Assembly: GCF_020524345.1 (NCBI RefSeq)
Contig: NZ_JAIVLH010000029.1
Span: 1 to 55,933, forward strand
Source: Metabacillus niabensis
Lineage (GTDB): Bacteria > Bacillota > Bacilli > Bacillales > Bacillaceae
Reading direction: 5' to 3'
DNA length: 55,933 nt
Of the stretch, positions 37,427 through 47,501 are shown piece by piece. The first letter of the stretch is position 1; each line of letters begins with the position of its first letter. The notes beneath the pieces were generated by a model, which saw only the letters and a list, made by a program, of their open reading frames with translations, was not told the DNA's origin and ran no database searches. The translations under genes and the position numbers were made by a program.

Positions 37427-37477
37427 AAATCCGAATATTATTATTGTAAATATAACTTAATATCCGTATTTAATCAA
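37427..37477 (-). promoter_or_regulatory. purR promoter with PurBox-like operator
   Basis: Minus strand: TTGATT (37477-37472, overlapping the ispE stop), 17-bp spacer, TATATT (37454-37449). Just downstream, AATATTCGGATTT (37439-37427) matches the PurBox pattern AWWGTTCGGWWWT with one change. A second CGG word (ACGGATATT) lies in the spacer but is a poor box. This suggests autoregulation, as known in B. subtilis. Confidence 0.6.
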
Positions 37478-38339
37478 GGATGTTTCGCTCTCCAAGCATC
37501 CTTACGGCAAATACTTGATCACAAAAGCCTCTTAAACCATTATATACACGTGGTAAACGTGACTCATACTGCACCAATCCAAATACTGTTGGTCCACTTC
37601 CACTCATCAATACAGCATCAGCACCAAATCTTTTCATTTGTTCTTTTATATTTGCTACCTCTGGATGCATACGCAATGTAACATCTTCTAGAACATTCCC
37701 CATTAAGGAACAGATTTTTTCATAATGATTATTATGTAAGGCACTAACCATTCCATCTACATCAGGATGTTGAACCGTTTGCAGATTTAAGTTTCGATAT
37801 ACATCTGCTGTTGAAACCCCGATCGTTGGTTTTGCAAGCACTACCCAGCAATGTGGTGGCGGGTCAATTTGCTGAATCATTTCACCACGGCCTGTTGCCA
37901 GTGCAGTTCCTCCATATACACAAAAGGATACATCTGATCCAATCTCTGCTCCGAGCTTTGCTAAGTCATCAAGAGTCAAACCAAGTTTCCATAACTTATT
38001 TAGACCTCTTAATGTCGCTGCCGCATCACTGCTCCCTCCCGCTAATCCTGCAGCAACCGGTATTGTTTTTGTAATTGAAATGGATACACCTCTTTCAATA
38101 TTAAAACGGTCCTTTAATAACTTTGCTGCTTGATAAGCTAAATTCCGCTGATCGTCTGGAACAAAACGATTATGTGAGACTATCCTGATTTCATTTGGGG
38201 AAATATCTACTAATTCAACACGATCCGCAAGATCAATTGTTGTCATGATCATTCTTACTTCATGAAAACCGTCTTGTCGCTTGCGGAGAACATCTAACGA
38301 TAAATTTATCTTGGCTGGTGCCTTTTCTAAAACACGCAT
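37470..38339 (-). CDS. ispE: 4-diphosphocytidyl-2-C-methylerythritol kinase
   Basis: ATP-dependent kinase of the MEP isoprenoid pathway. The 289-residue GHMP kinase shows the family N-terminus ([24 protein letters not shown]), the glycine-rich phosphate loop [18 protein letters not shown] and the C-terminal [12 protein letters not shown]. The ATG at 38339 has TAGGTGA 5 nt upstream and gives the B. subtilis length. It lies between sspF and purR. Confidence 0.97.
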   Translation of the reverse strand: MRVLEKAPAKINLSLDVLRKRQDGFHEVRMIMTTIDLADRVELVDISPNEIRIVSHNRFVPDDQRNLAYQAAKLLKDRFNIERGVSISITKTIPVAAGLAGGSSDAAATLRGLNKLWKLGLTLDDLAKLGAEIGSDVSFCVYGGTALATGRGEMIQQIDPPPHCWVVLAKPTIGVSTADVYRNLNLQTVQHPDVDGMVSALHNNHYEKICSLMGNVLEDVTLRMHPEVANIKEQMKRFGADAVLMSGSGPTVFGLVQYESRLPRVYNGLRGFCDQVFAVRMLGERNILD

Positions 38340-38377
38340 CTTTGTCACCTACTTGAACGAACTAAAATTGTATCAAC

Positions 38378-38418
38378 ATTGTACCACAAAAGCAGGTATC
38401 GTATTGCTTTTTTCGACA
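38378..38418 (-). promoter_or_regulatory. Candidate ispE promoter with overlapping 0A box
   Basis: Minus strand: extended -10 TGGTACAAT (hexamer 38383-38378) and, in place of a good -35, an exact Spo0A heptamer TGTCGAA (38418-38412). A site there would be expected to block or modify initiation. The rest of 38420-38585 shows nothing I recognise. Confidence 0.4.
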
Positions 38419-38585
38419 TTTCCATTGTTTTATAACCAGATTCTCGGAATGGATAGAAGACGATGACCATTAGATATATGATACAAATACAAGTACCTCT
38501 GTTCATTTCTTATCATATTAGTGGTTTTTTATTCTTACAGAGAATAAATAGTAAATAAAATTACATATCCTATAATTTATATCGT

Positions 38586-38650
38586 AAAAAAAAGGGCCGG
38601 TTACAAACCATTCAAACCAAAATGAATGATCTATTACCAAACCCTGTGCC
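38586..38650 (-). terminator. sspF terminator (probable)
   Basis: Minus strand: GGG-GGT and CATTCA blocks pair imperfectly with TGAATG, ACC and CCC, followed immediately by eight T. The T run is strong; the stem has internal loops. Confidence 0.55.
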
Positions 38651-38661
38651 GCCAATCTAAG

Positions 38662-38844
38662 TTACTTATTCTGTTGTTTCGAAAGCTGTGTTTCAGCTAA
38701 TTCGATTGCACGCTTCACCATATTCCCTGCATCACGTGAGCGAATTGCTCCCCAGCCTTCTTCCTTCACGATATCGTAAAACCCCAAGTCTTTTGCTAAT
38801 TCATATTTAAAGCTTTCAGACATTATTCCACGACGTCTCGCCAT
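38662..38844 (-). CDS. sspF: Small acid-soluble spore protein SspF (alpha/beta type)
   Basis: DNA-binding spore protein of the alpha/beta SASP family: [20 protein letters not shown], then [22 protein letters not shown] with the family signature. It coats forespore DNA. The 60-residue ATG start is the family one, but AAGGGAAG is 12 nt upstream. A TTG two codons earlier is better spaced, so the exact start is uncertain. It is located between veg and ispE as in B. subtilis. Confidence 0.95.
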   Translation of the reverse strand: MARRRGIMSESFKYELAKDLGFYDIVKEEGWGAIRSRDAGNMVKRAIELAETQLSKQQNK

Positions 38845-38911
38845 CTGCAAACACACTTCCCTTCAAAGGATAAGCTAAAGTTTCCAAATAGAAAAAGTAC
38901 TGCGGCTTTTA

Positions 38912-38941
38912 TAGTATTTGAATATAAACATCTAGATATGT
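38912..38941 (-). promoter_or_regulatory. Candidate sspF promoter (sigma-G type)
   Basis: Minus strand: ACATA (38941-38937), 18-bp spacer, AATACTA (38918-38912). Each half differs from the sigma-G pattern (GYATR/CATNMTA) only at its first base. Confidence 0.55.
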
Positions 38942-38960
38942 ATGATATGAATTTTAAGCA

Positions 38961-38993
38961 AAAAAAAAAACAGTAAACATATGCTGTCTACTG
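38961..38993 (-). terminator. veg terminator
   Basis: Minus-strand stem ACAGTAGAC/GTTTACTGT followed by ten T. The veg stop codon TAG lies inside the 5' arm, so ribosomes reaching the stop would melt the hairpin. Confidence 0.88.
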
Positions 38994-39257
38994 TCCGCTA
39001 ACTGCAAAAGAACCTGTTGTATCTTCAAAAAATGTAAGTTGTACTGTTTCAGTCAAAACATCGGCATAGCTGTAAGATACACGTTCAAACGAATTTTCAT
39101 CTTGATCAAGCTCAATAACAAAGACAGATGGATAGGTTTCTGCTAGTACACCACAGCGTTCTATCGTTTTTCTACGACCACCATTAGCTTTAAGAGTTAG
39201 TCGTCTGCCAAGATTACCATCCAAGGATTTTTTAATATCCGTTAGAGTTTTTCCCAT
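38988..39257 (-). CDS. veg: Veg protein
   Basis: An 89-residue, highly expressed protein conserved in Firmicutes ([55 protein letters not shown]). In B. subtilis Veg stimulates biofilm matrix genes by antagonising SinR and influences spore germination. Its fold is a small SH3/Sm-like barrel. The ATG at 39257 is preceded by GAGGTGGAT. Two strong tandem promoters drive it. Confidence 0.96.
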   Translation of the reverse strand: MGKTLTDIKKSLDGNLGRRLTLKANGGRRKTIERCGVLAETYPSVFVIELDQDENSFERVSYSYADVLTETVQLTFFEDTTGSFAVSGQ

Positions 39258-39278
39258 TGCATCCACCTCACTAAGATT

Positions 39279-39308
39279 ATTATACAACCTTTCGCCTATG
39301 TAAGTCAA
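39279..39308 (-). promoter_or_regulatory. veg proximal promoter
   Basis: Minus strand: TTGACT (39308-39303), 18-bp spacer, TATAAT (39284-39279), only about 12 bp before the ribosome site. Confidence 0.75.
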
Positions 39309-39319
39309 ATAAAATTTAA

Positions 39320-39349
39320 ATTATAACAGTATCTTTTCACTACTGTCAA
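39320..39349 (-). promoter_or_regulatory. veg distal promoter
   Basis: Minus strand: TTGACA (39349-39344), 18-bp spacer, TATAAT (39325-39320); consensus hexamers with an A/T-rich upstream tract. Upstream, 39415-39476 carries an ATGAATGTT...TTTTTTCAT motif twice. Otherwise 39350-39628 holds nothing recognisable. Confidence 0.85.
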
Positions 39350-39629
39350 TAAAATATTTTCAACAAAATTCTCATTTGTCACCTATAGTTTGAACAAACA
39401 TCCTAACTTTTATGTAACAAAAATGAATGTTTTTTCATCTTATTGATATGAATGTTCATTTTTTTCATACAATGCATAAGTTTAGAGAGGAAAAAACGAA
39501 TTAAATTTGTCAAAATGATGAATATTTTCTATCTATGTGTTGAAAGGAATTAGCCATTCTTTTTTGAGATTTAGTCGAAAATAGAAGATAAATTTCCCTC
39601 TTTCCTATCACTCCACGTAAAACTGATCA

Positions 39630-39668
39630 ACAAAAAAATAGCCACTTACATAGTGAAAACGTAAGCGG
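39630..39668 (-). terminator. yabG terminator
   Basis: Stem GCCGCTTAC/GTAAGTGGC followed by a T run on the minus strand, just after the yabG stop. Confidence 0.9.
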
Positions 39669-39675
39669 CCAGGAA

Positions 39676-40557
39676 TCATGGATTTGATGGTTTTCTGTAA
39701 GGCATACCTGTTCTAAGTACTCCTCTTGTTTCGACACCGCCGAGCCCCTTTTCTCGAGTGAGAGTGTTCCGTAAAACATCCCATACATTAATCCTTTCAA
39801 CAAAAGGTGTAAAGCTGATCTTTGCAACGATATAAACCGGATCTAGTGCATGAATATTAACTCTAGATGGGGAACTTGCAAAATTAGCACCTGCACGTAT
39901 AAGTGATTCAAAATGTGACTGACATGCCCCGGCAAAGATGACAAGCTGATCAAGGTGTGGAACTTTATTACGTGCCTGCCGAACTGTTTGAACGAAGTGC
40001 TTGGAATGCCTATAAGCATTAATATCATCGATACTACCTTTATGCTTTGAATAAGCATCGTGTCCTGTAACAACTAATATATCTGGTCGATATTTTGTTA
40101 GGAGGTCCGTAATTTTTTCAGGCATTTCTTTTTCATTTACATGAACACCATTTACAGGTACTCCAATTTTTTCATACAAGGAGAGGCATTTTTGTAAATA
40201 AAGTGGATCACCATCAACATGAAGGACCCTCCCCGGGATATGGAAAAACTCCTCATTATGACTGTAGCTGGAAGTAGCATAATATTCTTGTTTTTCTCTT
40301 AGTAATTGATAATCCTGCCGAAATAAATAATAAGACTGATCAATTCGCTCTTTTTCTTTTTGTTTTCTCGTATTTTTTTCAGCCTCATCAACGATAACTA
40401 AATCGTTGCACCCTGCATCTGCAATTAGTCTTACTTCATCTCCATATAAAATTGCCACCTGCTCTCCAGTAGCAGTTGTTTTTACGTCTATAACACGAAA
40501 TAATAAGTCTAGATTATATGATTTTCTCGCAACAACATCTCCAATTTTTACTTGCAT
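39676..40557 (-). CDS. yabG: Sporulation-specific cysteine protease YabG
   Basis: Processes spore coat proteins (such as SpoIVA and the YeeK/CotF-like proteins in B. subtilis) late in sporulation. The 293 residues belong to peptidase family U57, now viewed as clostripain-like. The likely catalytic pair is the His in VVTGHDAYSKH and the Cys in IFAGACQSHFES. The N-terminal 60 residues form a small beta-barrel (VKIGDVVARKSY). A sigma-K-type promoter precedes it, which fits mother-cell expression. Confidence 0.95.
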   Translation of the reverse strand: MQVKIGDVVARKSYNLDLLFRVIDVKTTATGEQVAILYGDEVRLIADAGCNDLVIVDEAEKNTRKQKEKERIDQSYYLFRQDYQLLREKQEYYATSSYSHNEEFFHIPGRVLHVDGDPLYLQKCLSLYEKIGVPVNGVHVNEKEMPEKITDLLTKYRPDILVVTGHDAYSKHKGSIDDINAYRHSKHFVQTVRQARNKVPHLDQLVIFAGACQSHFESLIRAGANFASSPSRVNIHALDPVYIVAKISFTPFVERINVWDVLRNTLTREKGLGGVETRGVLRTGMPYRKPSNP

Positions 40558-40633
40558 CCTCTACCACTCCAATGAATGATTCACCTGTGTCTTATCAAGT
40601 TAGCTCACAACGTCAGGCCTTTCTCCTTTTAGC

Positions 40634-40689
40634 TGGATCAAGAATTAAAAATGATCCTTTTCTAGCCTATGTAGGTTTTTAAAATTGGT
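40634..40689 (-). promoter_or_regulatory. yabG sigma-K promoter and 5'-end hairpin
   Basis: Minus strand: -35 AC (40689-40688), 16 bp, CATAGGCTA (40671-40663), a full match to the sigma-K -10 CATANNNTA. The predicted start is at about 40656, directly at a GGATCA/TGATCC hairpin (40634-40656), so the mRNA would begin with a stem-loop. Confidence 0.75.
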
Positions 40690-40708
40690 GATATGCTGAA
40701 AAAAGATT

Positions 40709-40762
40709 AGAAAAACTAAGGCTTGTCGCCAAGTCCTAATGGCGAAAGCCTTAGTTTTTCTT
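40709..40762. repeat. Palindromic dispersed repeat (copy A)
   Basis: A near-perfect palindrome: outer 16-bp arms AGAAAAACTAAGGCTT and AAGCCTTAGTTTTTCT around an inner TCGCC/GGCGA stem. It is related to the degenerate copy at 35392-35443. It could fold in either transcript and might also act as a terminator, but neither neighbour needs one here. Confidence 0.85.
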
Positions 40763-40803
40763 ATACTATCATCCATAAAATTTATATGCTTTCTGATAGT
40801 CAA

Positions 40804-40850
40804 ACAAAAAACCAGGGGTGGTTCCTTCTACGGGACACTCCTGGTTTTTT
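40804..40850 (-). terminator. rsmA terminator
   Basis: Minus strand: AAAAAACCAGGAGTG pairs with CACCCCTGGTTTTTT around an internal loop, ending in a T run immediately after the rsmA stop. Confidence 0.92.
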
Positions 40851-40851
40851 A

Positions 40852-42290
<1,439 letters not shown>

Positions 42291-42447
42291 TATTTCCTCC
42301 AAAAAAAGTTGAAACTTTTCCCTATGCAATTACGTCTTATGTAATAAAGAGATATAAACAGTATACATTCCTTTTATAAAGAACAAAAGTGCAGGTTGGA
42401 ATAGCCTTGTTTCATAAGCATCATCATAAGAAATTATTTCAAAGGGA

Positions 42448-42479
42448 AAATAAAAAACAGAGGAAATTAATCCTCTGTC
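42448..42479 (-). terminator. yabE terminator
   Basis: Stem ACAGAGGA/TCCTCTGT (8 bp, 6-nt loop) followed by TTTTTATTTT on the minus strand, just after yabE. Confidence 0.9.
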
Positions 42480-42483
42480 AAAT

Positions 42484-43692
42484 CTAATCTAAAATTTTAA
42501 TTTTTACTCTTTTCGAACCCCATCGATAGGCAGCTGATTTTGATGATAAAAACACATCGATTTTGTTCCCTTTAATAGCAGAACCAGTATCAGCAGCAAC
42601 TGCATATCCATAGCCCTCGACATATACTTTGGTACCCAAAGGAATGACACTAGGGTCAACAGCAATAACCTTTGCATTTGGATTTGCTTTTAAATTCATT
42701 CCTGTTGCAGTGGTTCCTGAACAACCATTACAATTTGCAGTATAGGCCGTTGAATTTACATAAAACTCTTTTGAAACAGAATCATTTCCTCGAGAAGCAA
42801 TAGTTGTACTCGTCTGGACAACCTTTGTTCCTAGAGCAACTACACGATCCTCACTTTTTTGAACTGTTTCAGTTTTCAGTAGTTTTCTCGTTACTTCCTG
42901 GCCATTTTCAATCGTTACTTCATAATGTTTTTCTTGCTTACCTTCTTTTCCTGAGTTAATAACTTTTTGTACGCCCTTCTCAATGTTGTCATCCTTCTTT
43001 TCCACAACATTAAAGGCAATCGGTTCTTCCACTACATCGGTGACTTTTTCTATTCTGGTTACTGTAACATTACTCTTTTCAGTTAATTCATCTGTTAGAG
43101 CGGGTTCAACTTTATCCAATTCATTTAATTGAACATCTTGATTCTTTAAAAAGTCAGCGACAGTAGTCGAAGTAGTCCAAACATGTTGCTTTTCCTCTTC
43201 GCCAACATTTAGTGTAATTTGAAATGCTTTATCAATTGTTAGTGACAAATCGTTCTTAATTACTGTATCTAAAGCTGGTTCTATTCGATCATGCTCAGTG
43301 ACATCAATATCCTCTTGTTGTATCAGTTCTTTAACTGTATCCGCTGTTGTCCAAATTGTCCTTCGTTCATCACCCATTGCAACTTTAATTGGTTTTGCTG
43401 CTTTATAGGTGATTTTCATATCATCTTTAATTTTATTTTTAGTACCGTGTGATAGTTCATCTTCTTGTCTTATATCTATTTCATATTCTTTAAGTAAATC
43501 GTTGACAGTGTTTGCATGTGTACGGACTATTTCTTCTTTACCGTTGATGGTCAATGAGACAGATTCTTTCGTTAACTCATATGTACCGTACGCAGACCCT
43601 GATCCTAAAACTATTAAACTAGTAGCAGAAAGGACAAATTTGTTCTTTATTACTTTTTCGGAAAACAGCTTTTTCAAATTTTCACTAAAAAT
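42484..43692 (-). CDS. yabE: Cell-wall-active YabE (DUF348/G5/3D-domain), possible ATT start
   Basis: A secreted or membrane-anchored cell-wall protein related to resuscitation-promoting factors and presumed to cut peptidoglycan. An N-terminal hydrophobic segment is followed by three DUF348 repeats, a G5 domain, then a C-terminal 3D domain with the three aspartates (AVDPSVIPLGTKVYVEGYG, AADTGSAIKGNKIDVF). Start is uncertain. TTG 43677 lies about 22 nt from the only Shine-Dalgarno (AAGGAGG), whereas ATT 43692 is 8 nt away and in frame; no ATG, GTG or TTG lies between. B. subtilis yabE is known for antisense control. Confidence 0.9.
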   Translation of the reverse strand: MFSENLKKLFSEKVIKNKFVLSATSLIVLGSGSAYGTYELTKESVSLTINGKEEIVRTHANTVNDLLKEYEIDIRQEDELSHGTKNKIKDDMKITYKAAKPIKVAMGDERRTIWTTADTVKELIQQEDIDVTEHDRIEPALDTVIKNDLSLTIDKAFQITLNVGEEEKQHVWTTSTTVADFLKNQDVQLNELDKVEPALTDELTEKSNVTVTRIEKVTDVVEEPIAFNVVEKKDDNIEKGVQKVINSGKEGKQEKHYEVTIENGQEVTRKLLKTETVQKSEDRVVALGTKVVQTSTTIASRGNDSVSKEFYVNSTAYTANCNGCSGTTATGMNLKANPNAKVIAVDPSVIPLGTKVYVEGYGYAVAADTGSAIKGNKIDVFLSSKSAAYRWGSKRVKIKILD

Positions 43693-43718
43693 GAAAACCG
43701 CCTCCTTCTTCCTCGTGG

Positions 43719-43747
43719 ATTATATAGAGTATCTTTCGTCTTGTCAA
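43719..43747 (-). promoter_or_regulatory. yabE promoter (perfect sigma-A consensus)
   Basis: Minus strand: TTGACA (43747-43742), 17 bp, TATAAT (43724-43719), exact at every position. An inverted repeat GCGTTG/CAACGT (43758-43781 region) lies just upstream of the -35. The predicted 5' leader is only a few bases before the Shine-Dalgarno. Confidence 0.9.
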
Positions 43748-43898
43748 CCCTTTGGGCGTTGTCTCATTTTTCCAACGTACTCATAATTATGCTTAAAAAG
43801 TCAGGAAAAGTGAAGTAAGAGTTATCGACAAAGATATACTATGAGGAAGTTTAGACATGTAGAACTGAATGATTTTCTCAAAAAGTGGACAAGCTCCT

Positions 43899-43932
43899 GC
43901 ATAACTCGACAACTTTCGTTATCGAGTTATGC
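43899..43932 (-). repeat. Inverted repeat across the tatD stop
   Basis: An 11-bp perfect stem GCATAACTCGA/TCGAGTTATGC (43899-43909 with 43922-43932) surrounds the tatD stop codon. No T run follows directly (TTTTT appears about 15 bp later), so it may be a weak terminator or an mRNA 3'-end stabiliser. Confidence 0.6.
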
Positions 43933-44689
43933 CGAATACTTTCATGGCATTGTCGGATGTTTTTTGAGCAATTTCCTCAAAATCCATCTCTCTTAGCTCA
44001 GCAATTTGTTCTGCTACATACTTTACATAACTTGGCTCATTACGCTTCCCTCTAAATGGGTGTGGTGTTAAATAAGGACAATCTGTTTCAATGAGTAAAC
44101 GCTCGATTGGAATTTCTTTAGCAACTTCCTTCGGTTTCTTTGCATTTTTAAAGGTTACAGGACCGCCAAATGAAATATAGAAGTTCATGTCCATGCATTG
44201 CTTTGCTATCTCTAAACTCCCGGTGAAACAATGCATAATGCCTCCTACTTCATTAGCTCCTTCCTCTCGTAAAATTTCCACCACATCTTCTGTTGCATCA
44301 CGATTATGAATGATGATTGGAAGCTTTACCTCTTTAGCCAATTGAATTTGTTTTCGAAATACTTCTTTTTGTATTTCCTTCGGTGACTTATCCCAGTAAT
44401 AATCTAGTCCCATCTCACCTATAGCAACTACTTTTGGATGTGAAGCCAAATCCTTAATCCACAGTAAGTCTTCATCTGTCATATCTACTGCATCAACGGG
44501 GTGCCACCCTACTGCTGCATATATCATGTCATATTTTTCCGTGAGTTCCATTGCTCTTGTAATCGTTTCTTTATCAAAACCTACCACAACAATGTGTGTA
44601 ACTTTTTCCAATTGGGCTCTTTCGATAACTTCTTCCAAGTCCTCATCGTATTGAATAGCATTTAAATGAGCATGTGTATCAAATAGCAT
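43919..44689 (-). CDS. tatD: TatD-family metal-dependent DNase
   Basis: A 256-residue TIM-barrel hydrolase (YabD in B. subtilis) with the metal-binding DTHAHLNA at the N-terminus, GEMGLDYYWD, HNRDATEDV and ETDCPYLTPHPFRG. Relatives are 3'-5' exonucleases involved in DNA repair or turnover. The ATG at 44689, rather than the frame's first start, follows AAGGGAAG and matches the family. It lies between metS and yabE. Confidence 0.95.
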   Translation of the reverse strand: MLFDTHAHLNAIQYDEDLEEVIERAQLEKVTHIVVVGFDKETITRAMELTEKYDMIYAAVGWHPVDAVDMTDEDLLWIKDLASHPKVVAIGEMGLDYYWDKSPKEIQKEVFRKQIQLAKEVKLPIIIHNRDATEDVVEILREEGANEVGGIMHCFTGSLEIAKQCMDMNFYISFGGPVTFKNAKKPKEVAKEIPIERLLIETDCPYLTPHPFRGKRNEPSYVKYVAEQIAELREMDFEEIAQKTSDNAMKVFGITR

Positions 44690-44745
44690 TTTTCTACTTC
44701 CCTTCCTCAACTTGTTTCGACAAATCTGTATTATGTTTTACAAAA

Positions 44746-44761
44746 TGTTACACGTGAAACA
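44746..44761. promoter_or_regulatory. parS chromosome-partition site
   Basis: Plus strand reads TGTTACACGTGAAACA, an exact match to the B. subtilis parS consensus TGTTNCACGTGAAACA bound by Spo0J (ParB) as a loading platform for SMC. It is in the tatD-metS gap. I recall that B. subtilis also has a parS near metS, about 4 degrees from oriC, so position as well as sequence fits. Confidence 0.95.
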
Positions 44762-44852
44762 TTTGTTTTTCGGCAGCTTTCATCAACTTGTTTTAATGAC
44801 ACTAACTGTTCTAATATCCACATGTAATAAGGTTTTCAAACTTCTAATAATA

Positions 44853-44885
44853 AAAGTGAGCGTCTCATTAAATATAAGACGCTCA
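44853..44885 (-). terminator. metS terminator
   Basis: Stem TGAGCGTCT/AGACGCTCA followed by CTTTTATTATT on the minus strand, about 10 bp after the metS stop. Confidence 0.9.
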
Positions 44886-44895
44886 AAAAGGGTAG

Positions 44896-46905
<2,010 letters not shown>

Positions 46906-46938
46906 CTAGTTATTAAAATAAGTACCCTGCAAGTCGTC

Positions 46939-46968
46939 AAAAAAGGCCCTCGCCCAAAGGACGAGAGC
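46939..46968 (-). terminator. Terminator inside the metS leader (attenuator)
   Basis: Minus-strand stem GCUCUCGUCC/GGGCGAGGGC (10 bp with two G-U pairs, UUU loop) followed by six U. It lies between the metS promoter and ribosome site, so transcripts must read through it to express metS. The CGUCC...GGGCGAGG form resembles T-box terminators, but the T-box sequence UGGNACCGCG is not found upstream. Confidence 0.85.
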
Positions 46969-47106
46969 GATAAGAAACCATGTATCCTTAATGCTATTCA
47001 AATACCATAGCCCCAAAGGTACTTCCGGTACTATTATGTATCTTAAGATTTTGATCAATAAGTAGCCCTTACTAACCTAACCATCTCAGACTTTTTCATA
47101 CTCTTA

Positions 47107-47134
47107 ATGATACCATCTTAGCCTCTAATATCAA
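47107..47134 (-). promoter_or_regulatory. metS promoter (sigma-A)
   Basis: Minus strand: TTGATA (47134-47129), 16-bp spacer, TATCAT (47112-47107). The transcript would start at about 47100 and run some 130 nt before the leader terminator. Confidence 0.65.
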
Positions 47135-47167
47135 GAATATATACCTAAAGTTTTAACATTTCTCTGA

Positions 47168-47218
47168 TTCGACATTATCATTTAGATTTTTGTCGAATTT
47201 TCAAATATAGATGTCGAA
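47168..47218. promoter_or_regulatory. Cluster of three exact Spo0A boxes
   Basis: Exact 0A heptamers: TTCGACA (47168-47174, minus orientation), TGTCGAA (47191-47197) and TGTCGAA (47212-47218). The last two are 21 bp apart in the same orientation. They lie upstream of the metS promoter and about 200-250 bp upstream of the abrB transcription start. Confidence 0.7.
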
Positions 47219-47384
47219 CGAACAACCTTAATAATGAATAAAAATAATAAAATATTCCGCATACACTTTTTTCCAATTTTAGGTTTATTATACATAATTT
47301 GCGGGTAAATAATAGGTAAAACCCACTTATACTAAGGTTTCTATATGGCACCTATTTTTTTACATGGAAATATAATAAAAATGA

Positions 47385-47413
47385 TTGACGTTTATTGGAA
47401 ACACTGATATGCT
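47385..47413 (+). promoter_or_regulatory. abrB promoter (sigma-A)
   Basis: Plus strand: TTGACG (47385-47390), 17 bp, TATGCT (47408-47413), giving a start near 47420. A second TATAAT (47371-47376) just upstream could belong to an alternative promoter, as B. subtilis abrB has two. Confidence 0.7.
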
Positions 47414-47432
47414 TAAAAAGCAAATCAGTTTT

Positions 47433-47449
47433 TGTCGAATATTGACGAA
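47433..47449 (+). promoter_or_regulatory. Spo0A repression boxes at abrB
   Basis: TGTCGAA (47433-47439) followed by TGACGAA (47443-47449), downstream of the predicted abrB start. This is the arrangement by which Spo0A~P represses abrB in B. subtilis. Confidence 0.88.
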
Positions 47450-47501
47450 GTATAGTAAAAAAACATAAATATATATATAGGTGAGAGGAGATTACCAAAT
47501 T

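Noticed and set aside
42484-43677. Plus-strand ECF-sigma promoter for an antisense RNA to yabE, as known in B. subtilis
   Set aside because: A TGTAAC word exists near 43066, but I found no CGTC-type -10 at the right distance, so there is no support from sequence.
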